6,286 nt of DNA from Actinomycetota bacterium. GTDB lineage: Bacteria > Actinomycetota > Thermoleophilia > Solirubrobacterales > Solirubrobacteraceae. The stretch is from contig CAJCIJ010000135.1 in the NCBI GenBank assembly GCA_903970315.1, positions 1 through 6,286 of the forward strand. Reading direction: 5' to 3'. This document shows positions 1 through 4,657 of the stretch, piece after piece. The notes under the pieces were generated by a model, which was not told the DNA's origin, searched no databases, and saw nothing but the letters and a program-made list of their open reading frames with translations. Positions within the stretch are counted from its first letter, which is position 1, and each line of letters begins with the position of its first letter. Made by a program: the position numbers and the translations under genes.

Positions 1-1
1 C

Positions 2-3000
2 GTAACCATGATCGGCGCCTCGCCGGCAGAGGCGCCGGATGAGACCTGGGGTATCGGCACCGCCGATGAGAACGGCACCGGGGCGCCGGTACTGGTGCGT
101 TACGCGGAAGGTTCGGGCTGGTCGCTTGGCCCCGGCTTCCAGAACGCCGCCGGCCAGCCGCTGACCGGCTTTGACGCCGACCAGGTCGCCGGCCGCACCA
201 GCCTCTTGGCCGGCCAGCTGACAGCCGACGGCAGTGGTTTGCTGGCCGGCACGGCGCCGGCCGAAGGCACCGAATCGTCCTCGACACGGCGCCAGGTCCT
301 GCTTGTGCGCAATCCCGGTGGCGCGTTTGAGGAAGTCAAGTTGCCCGTGTCCGGCGAAGCGGCGCTGGCCGAAGGCGAAGCCCTGCTGGGCGAAGAACGG
401 TCGCCGCTGATCGCGCCCCTGGAAGAAGCCGGCGGTGTCGCCGGTGCGCTGGCGGTTCCCGTGAGCATGAGGAGCTCGGTGGTCGAACACCGGGTCCTCT
501 ACTGGAGCGGCAGCCACTGGACAAGCGAGCCGATCGAAATCCCCGAAGCCACACACGGCTCCGGCGACGAAGGCTTTCGTGTGCTTGGGATCGGCGCCAG
601 CTCGCCCGCCAACGCCTGGCTGATCGCCGAACTGCCCGAAGGGTACCCCGCGGGCGCCGTGGGCCTGTTCAGGCGGGTGCTCGGCGAAGGAGGCCAACCG
701 ACCACCTGGCAGCCGGTCGCAGTGCACGGAGGCACCGGGCCCGTGCACACCTACCCACTCACCATTCCCGTGCCCAACGGCTCTCCGGCGGTGGTCGAAC
801 AGAAGGCGTTCACGGTCGCCAATGCCCGCGCCCAGGTGCTCACGGTCACCGGCGAAGGGGTCTGGATCGACGGCGAACGCACCGACGTGCACACGCCGGC
901 GACGATGTACTTCAAGCCCGAACACACCCCCAACAGCGGCAGGGTGGCCGCCAGCTGGTGCCGGCTGCGCGAAGGGTCGCCCGCGGGCACGCTGCCGTGC
1001 GAACGCGAACTGCCCGAATCGCTGCCGGGCGCCGAATCGCGGAGCATCGCCTGGGCGACGCCCGGGCAGGAAGCGCGCAAGCCCTTTGGCGAACGCGTGA
1101 TCACGGGCTTTGCCGACGGGGTCAGCCTGCGCCTGGAAGGCGACGCGTACAGGCGCGTGCTCGCGCTTGGGGGTTCCACTGGTTCAAGCGACGTCGGCGG
1201 CGCCTACGGGGCGGCCTTCTCCACCGCGCACGAGGGTTGGCTTGGCCAGGAGTTCTTGCCCGTGCACCTGACGCTTGACCCGCAAGCCAGCCGCCTGCAG
1301 CCGTGGCCGGTGACCTTCAGCCGGGCGCTTGTGGCGGTGGCGCCGCAGCCGGAAGCCCCGGTTGGCGCGCTCACAAGCGAAGCGCTTGCGGTGGGCGACG
1401 AGGGCGAGGTGGCCCGGTATGCGCCCGGCAAGGGCTGGCTGCCGGAAAGCCTGTTCGGGCCCGGGCAGCGGGTGGAAAAGCCACGGCTACGAGCGGTTGC
1501 CTGGCCGACCGCAAGCCGCGCCTACGCCGTCGGCGACGAAGGGGCGATGTGGCTGTGGCGCTCAGAAGACGACCTCTGGGAACCCGACCCCGCGGCACCG
1601 CGCAACTTCCGGGGCAACCTGCTGGGGATCGCCTTTGACCCCAGCGAACCGTCGCGTGGGTACGCGGTGGGCCAGGGAGGCGTGCTGCTGCGCTACGGCA
1701 AGAGCTGGACCCAGGAAACCCTGCCCAGCGAACTCGCCGGGGCCAACTTCACCTCGATCGCGTTCGCGGGGTCCGAGGCGATCGCCGCCTACCACGTCTT
1801 GCCCGACCCAAGCCAGAGCTCCTACGTCGGCGGGCTGCTGGTGAACGAAGGCTCTGGCTGGCACGTCGATGCAGGCGCCGCCGCTGCCATGGGACAGAAC
1901 GTCCCCTGGGCGGTGGCTGGGCTGCCCGACGGCGGCGCAGCGTTCATCGCCGGCGGCCGGTCTGGCCAAGGGCTCGGGGGGGTGCTCTTTGAGCGCTCGT
2001 CGGCCGGCGCTGCATGGCAGGCCGTTCCCACCCCCCTGCCAGGAGTCGGCGAGCCGGGCTCGCTAGCCCTCTTTCGCGAAGGCGGCGCACTGCGCGCGAT
2101 CGCCTCGGGCAGCGTCCCGCGCACCTATGAAATCGAAAGCCCACTGCCGGCGCCCGTGGGCTCGCCGCCGACGTTCATCGGCGCCTACCCGTACAGCGCA
2201 GGCTACGGGGAAGGTCACGTGATCCGCCAGACGGCCACCGGCTGGAGCGACGAGGAGCATGAACTCAACGACGCCAAGGAACCACCGGGCTCCTACACCT
2301 TCTATGACACCCCGCATCAGCCCGACCCGGTCTCGGCCGTGCTCATGAATGAAAGCGGCACGCAGGGCTGGGCTGTCGGCGGGTTCATCGACGAAGCCGC
2401 ACATGGTGCGTTGGACACGGCCGACATTGAGCGCTACCCGGCCGAATCGAGCGCTCCGCCGGGTGAGGGGACCGCACCGATCTCCAGCGGCGCCGCCAAC
2501 GCCACCTTTGCGATCGGAGGTAACGCACAGTGCGCGGCGCCGTGCGCCGACAGCGCCAAGGCCAAGACCGGCCCGGACGTGTGGTTGTCGTCCGCGTTGA
2601 AGCGGGCTTCGGAAGTCGCCGGCGCGCGGGCCTTCCTGTACACCGGGCCGCGGCTGAGCACTGGCGAAACCACTGCGTCCGCGACCGTGGCGTTTCCGTT
2701 CGCGCGCGAGCTGGATCGCTACGACGAACTGCTCAGCGACAGCCCGATCCCCGCCTTTGCCGCGATTGCGCCCGAGGAACTGAACAATCATCCCGCGCGC
2801 GAAGGCGACGAGCAGACCTTTGAGGAAGCGTTCACCGAACGGCCTGCGCCGGTGGGCACGGAAAGGCCCTCCCCCGGCCTGACCCCTGTCGCCGGGGACC
2901 TCTCGGCGGCTCAACGCGGGCAGTGCGACGTTACCGACGGCCAGCAGTGCGCCTACTATGCCTTTGATTCCGAAGGAGCCGCCGGCACGGTGCGCGTGGT

Positions 3001-4447
3001 GGTGCTCGACGACTCCGGCGAAGTCGATGCCGGCCAGCGCAGCTGGCTTGCCGAACAACTTCAGGCGGCAAGGACCGCGCAGACCCCTGCGATCGTGGTC
3101 GGCAACGCCGACCTGGCAGCCCAGATCCGCGGCGGCGGCGAAGCGGCCAAGAAGGTCGCGCAGATCCTGGTCAGCGGCTCCGAAGAAGGTGGATCGGGCT
3201 GCCCGGCAACGGCCCTTCGCGCGAGCGCCTCGGCGTACTTCTACGACTCGCCCGAAGAAGACGTCCACGGCACGCTGGCGGCCTGCGGGGAATCGATCCC
3301 CACGTTCGGCTCGGGCACGCTGGGATACGTCCGCTACACGGCCGAAAGCTCCGGCGACTTCATCGGCGCCAGCGGCTTCCTGCTGGGCGAAGTCAAGATG
3401 GCCACGCGCAGCAGGGAAACCAACCGCGCCGAAGTCGAAGTACACCTGATCCCCAACATCGAAGAACTGGCCTTGGAAGCCAAGCGCGGCACCCTGTTGC
3501 GGCGCAGCGAGGTCGCCTCCTTCGCCGGCCTGGCACGCCGCCCGCGCGCCGGTAACCGCTCGGTCAACGAGGAACGCAGCCCGGACACCGGCGCCTACAT
3601 TCCGATCCCCGCCCGCTGCCTGGGCGTCAAATGCCCGGAGGGCATCCTGCCCGAATACTCCTTCAGCTCCTCAAAACCCGACATCGGCAACTTCGTACAG
3701 CGCGACGAACACTCCGCCGAAGCCGACGCAATCGAACTGAACTCCAAGGGCGAAGCGATCCAGGAAAACCCCGAACACAGCCGCTCGGATCTCTTCTGCG
3801 CCTACAACAAGGGCACAACGGTGGTGAGCATCAAGGCCGGCGGGCTGTCGTCGTCGCTGACCGTCACCGTGCAGGCCGGCAGCGTCCGGCGTCCATGCGG
3901 CACGGTGCCCCTGACCGAACCGCAGATCAGGCCAAAGCTGCTGCACCTCGAACAACCGCCCCCGGTGGCCGAACAGCCCAAGCCCGCGGCTACCCCGCCG
4001 ATCGTGGTGCTGCCACCGGCTGCGCCCACACCGGAAGTCCCCAGGCCGCCCGTTCATCCGGCGCGTGCCTTCTTCGTGCCCGCCATACCCCCATCGGTGA
4101 TCTTCGCGTTCGTGCCGCCACCGCTGCCGACGCCCGCGCGCCCCACGCCGCCCAGCGGGACATCCGCGGTGACCTCGCCCGTCGAGGCCGTGGAACGCGA
4201 AGAGGAGTCCGAGGAAGCCATCGAGAGCGTCGGAAACCAGGCGGTGGCCTACAACTCCTCCGAACACGAGCTGCCGCCGGAGTACATCCTCGGCCTGGTC
4301 GTGCTCGCCGCCTTTGCCGGGGCGACAATCGCACGTCGCCGGCCACGGGGCGGCAGGCGCCTGCCCGTCGCCACTGCGACCGTGTCCGAGCAAGAACGGC
4401 CCTGGCGTCGTGGCGCGCCCGGATCGCGCGACCCCTGGCGACGCTAG
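2..4447 (+). CDS. Giant membrane-anchored surface protein: beta-propeller, degenerate phosphoesterase-like domain, Ig-like domain, C-terminal TM anchor (5' partial)
   Basis: No specific function is recognised; this is probably an exported, membrane-tethered binding or structural protein. The frame is open from base 2. The first ATG (base 8) falls inside what reads as a propeller blade (ETWGIGT, then VLVRY and GSGW) with no signal peptide, so the true start lies upstream. Residues are numbered from that ATG. Propeller-like repeats run from about 10 to 810 and are clearest at 452-670 (AVGDEG twice, AVGQGG once, each followed by an aromatic strand and W). A metallophosphoesterase-like domain without metal ligands spans about 832-1135, and a bacterial Ig-like domain about 1194-1290. 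A Pro-rich stalk (1303-1390), a Glu-rich patch (1394-1405), a TM helix (1426-1442) and a 37-residue Arg-rich tail complete it. All 12 cysteines lie between 318 and 1297. The stop is TAG at 4445-4447. Gene 2 follows on the same strand. That it is a gene is near certain; the function is unknown. Confidence 0.93.
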   Translation, partial: VTMIGASPAEAPDETWGIGTADENGTGAPVLVRYAEGSGWSLGPGFQNAAGQPLTGFDADQVAGRTSLLAGQLTADGSGLLAGTAPAEGTESSSTRRQVLLVRNPGGAFEEVKLPVSGEAALAEGEALLGEERSPLIAPLEEAGGVAGALAVPVSMRSSVVEHRVLYWSGSHWTSEPIEIPEATHGSGDEGFRVLGIGASSPANAWLIAELPEGYPAGAVGLFRRVLGEGGQPTTWQPVAVHGGTGPVHTYPLTIPVPNGSPAVVEQKAFTVANARAQVLTVTGEGVWIDGERTDVHTPATMYFKPEHTPNSGRVAASWCRLREGSPAGTLPCERELPESLPGAESRSIAWATPGQEARKPFGERVITGFADGVSLRLEGDAYRRVLALGGSTGSSDVGGAYGAAFSTAHEGWLGQEFLPVHLTLDPQASRLQPWPVTFSRALVAVAPQPEAPVGALTSEALAVGDEGEVARYAPGKGWLPESLFGPGQRVEKPRLRAVAWPTASRAYAVGDEGAMWLWRSEDDLWEPDPAAPRNFRGNLLGIAFDPSEPSRGYAVGQGGVLLRYGKSWTQETLPSELAGANFTSIAFAGSEAIAAYHVLPDPSQSSYVGGLLVNEGSGWHVDAGAAAAMGQNVPWAVAGLPDGGAAFIAGGRSGQGLGGVLFERSSAGAAWQAVPTPLPGVGEPGSLALFREGGALRAIASGSVPRTYEIESPLPAPVGSPPTFIGAYPYSAGYGEGHVIRQTATGWSDEEHELNDAKEPPGSYTFYDTPHQPDPVSAVLMNESGTQGWAVGGFIDEAAHGALDTADIERYPAESSAPPGEGTAPISSGAANATFAIGGNAQCAAPCADSAKAKTGPDVWLSSALKRASEVAGARAFLYTGPRLSTGETTASATVAFPFARELDRYDELLSDSPIPAFAAIAPEELNNHPAREGDEQTFEEAFTERPAPVGTERPSPGLTPVAGDLSAAQRGQCDVTDGQQCAYYAFDSEGAAGTVRVVVLDDSGEVDAGQRSWLAEQLQAARTAQTPAIVVGNADLAAQIRGGGEAAKKVAQILVSGSEEGGSGCPATALRASASAYFYDSPEEDVHGTLAACGESIPTFGSGTLGYVRYTAESSGDFIGASGFLLGEVKMATRSRETNRAEVEVHLIPNIEELALEAKRGTLLRRSEVASFAGLARRPRAGNRSVNEERSPDTGAYIPIPARCLGVKCPEGILPEYSFSSSKPDIGNFVQRDEHSAEADAIELNSKGEAIQENPEHSRSDLFCAYNKGTTVVSIKAGGLSSSLTVTVQAGSVRRPCGTVPLTEPQIRPKLLHLEQPPPVAEQPKPAATPPIVVLPPAAPTPEVPRPPVHPARAFFVPAIPPSVIFAFVPPPLPTPARPTPPSGTSAVTSPVEAVEREEESEEAIESVGNQAVAYNSSEHELPPEYILGLVVLAAFAGATIARRRPRGGRRLPVATATVSEQERPWRRGAPGSRDPWRR
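1361..2017 (+). other. Beta-propeller repeat block (BNR/Ycf48-like) in gene 1
   Basis: Residues 452-670 of the gene 1 product hold at least five recurring units. Each has a small-hydrophobic strand, an A-V-G-x-x-G turn, a second strand with aromatic or Arg-Tyr residues, and a Trp about 10 residues on. The turns are AVGDEG at 461-466, AVGDEG at 507-512 and AVGQGG at 553-558; weaker units end in GSGW (615-618) and GAAW (667-670). The pattern fits the Ycf48/BNR type of propeller, which usually binds proteins or glycans. Similar but more decayed units occur near residues 13-38, 190-234, 400-411 and 778-810, so the full gene may hold more than one propeller. Blade number and ligand cannot be read from sequence alone. 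Confidence 0.65.
2501..3412 (+). other. Metallophosphoesterase-like domain lacking the metal-binding residues (gene 1)
   Basis: Residues 832-1135 follow the layout of a calcineurin-like phosphoesterase strand by strand, yet each expected metal-ligand motif is altered. The opening strand reads FAIGGNAQ (834-841), where active relatives have a GD motif. RAFLYTGP (874-881) stands where a tGD motif is usual. PIPAFAAIAPEEL (913-925) sits where P-v-f-a-v-x-GNHD is usual. VVVLDDSG (997-1004), then Q1010 and WL (1013-1014), matches the typical LD...Q..WL helix region. AIVVGNADL (1028-1036) replaces the GHxP motif, and SGSEEGG (1056-1062) replaces the sGHxH motif. SAYFYDS and FGSGTLGY (1100-1107) follow. 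The scaffold resemblance is my reading by eye. If correct, the domain is probably catalytically inactive and serves binding or structure. Cysteine pairs 842/846, 973/981 and 1065/1093 could form disulfides. Confidence 0.5.
3587..3877 (+). other. Bacterial Ig-like (BIG2-type) domain in gene 1
   Basis: Residues 1194-1290 resemble a bacterial Ig-like module. An early strand has YSFSSSKPDIGNFV (1217-1230), a later core reads FCAYNKGTTVVSIKAGG (1263-1279), and the last strand is LTVTVQAG (1284-1291). The G-T-T-x-V-x-I/V-x-A-G-G-L-S pattern followed by a V-T-V strand is typical of invasin/BIG2 folds in surface proteins. Cysteines 1204/1209 and 1264/1297 could staple the domain. It probably acts as a spacer or adhesive module between the phosphoesterase-like domain and the Pro-rich stalk. 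Confidence 0.5.
3914..4177 (+). other. Proline-rich stalk in gene 1
   Basis: Residues 1303-1390 are dominated by Pro with Ala, Val and Thr, including LEQPPPVAEQP, VVLPPAAPTPEVPRPP and FVPPPLPTPARPTPP. Segments of this kind form extended, poorly folded stalks that carry extracellular domains away from the membrane through the cell wall. A Glu-rich patch (EREEESEE, 1396-1403) separates it from the transmembrane helix. Confidence 0.8.
4283..4333 (+). other. C-terminal transmembrane anchor of gene 1
   Basis: Residues 1426-1442 (YILGLVVLAAFAGATIA) form a hydrophobic helix followed at once by RRRPRGGRR, a classic stop-transfer signal. This predicts N-terminus outside and C-terminus inside. The remaining tail of 37 residues is Arg-rich and contains PWRR twice (1465-1468 and 1476-1479). 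Confidence 0.85.
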
Positions 4448-4460
4448 CCCGTCAACGGGC
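4447..4460 (+). terminator. Short hairpin at the stop codon of gene 1
   Basis: GCCCG (4447-4451), loop TCAA, CGGGC (4456-4460) forms a 5-bp stem starting at the last base of the TAG stop. No T-run follows, so it is at best a weak or factor-assisted terminator element and may be chance in G+C-rich DNA. Confidence 0.2.
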
Positions 4461-4469
4461 CTTCACCGA

Positions 4470-4558
4470 TTGGTTACAAAGCGGCGCGCCCACTGGGGCA
4501 CCCTTCCCGGTGGGATGACCTCCTCGGGGCGAGTTCGCTGCCAAGGACCGCCCACCAA
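4470..4558 (+). promoter_or_regulatory. Possible structured leader between gene 1 and gene 2
   Basis: The spacer can fold as a three-way junction. TTGGT (4470-4474) pairs with ACCAA (4554-4558), and GCGG (4481-4484) pairs with CCGC (4548-4551). Inside lie a 9-bp hairpin (4489-4514) and CTCG-GGG-CGAG (4523-4533). The purine run AAGGA (4543-4547) is the only ribosome-binding-like motif and lies beside the closing helix, so folding could affect access to it. I do not recognise a known riboswitch class, and no convincing -35/-10 pair is visible. The closing helices are short and could be chance. Confidence 0.25.
4489..4514 (+). terminator. 9-bp hairpin in the intergenic spacer
   Basis: CCCACTGGG (4489-4497) pairs with CCCGGTGGG (4506-4514) through eight Watson-Crick pairs and one T-G wobble, with an 8-base loop (4498-4505). 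It is the strongest local structure in the gap. No T-tract follows (ATGACC comes next), so an intrinsic terminator is doubtful. It could be a T-less terminator, an attenuator stem or part of a leader RNA. Confidence 0.35.
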
Positions 4559-4582
4559 CAGACCGTGATCAGTCAACACAAC

Positions 4583-4657
4583 ATGTTTACACGCGGCCTG
4601 TTGGCTCTCGCCGCCGCGCTCGCTCTGTGCGGGGCGTGCGCCGCCAGTGCGTCGGCA
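4583..4657 (+). other. Sec signal peptide of gene 2
   Basis: Residues 1-25 comprise a short n-region with one Arg (MFTR), a hydrophobic core (GLLALAAALAL) and an A-S-A motif (23-25) before TPSSYG, fitting signal peptidase I cleavage after residue 25. The two cysteines in the core (16 and 19) do not fit a lipobox, which needs Leu at -3 and a small residue at -1. Confidence 0.8.

Noticed and set aside
2063..3445. A 460-codon open frame on the minus strand
   Set aside because: It lies exactly in codon register with gene 1, so it stays open simply because the sense strand lacks TTA, CTA and TCA codons. Its many Phe and Gly residues are reverse complements of GAA and GCC codons, and no domain is recognisable.
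4268..4360. Sortase (LPXTG) anchoring of gene 1
   Set aside because: The motif present is LPPEY, not LPXTG, and the basic tail is too long. A simple stop-transfer helix explains the sequence.
4470..4500. TTGGTT at 4470-4475 as a -35 box
   Set aside because: About 17 bases downstream the sequence is CTGGGG, with nothing like a -10 element, so no promoter is called.
3631..4518. A 295-codon + strand frame overlapping the end of gene 1
   Set aside because: The translation is dominated by Arg, Ala and Gln with no fold or motif, typical of a shifted frame in G+C-rich coding DNA. Gene 1 has clear domains and a TM anchor in the same stretch.
4580..4587. Palindrome AACATGTT around the gene 2 ATG as an operator
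   Set aside because: Only 8 bases with no extension of symmetry on either side; too short to separate from chance.
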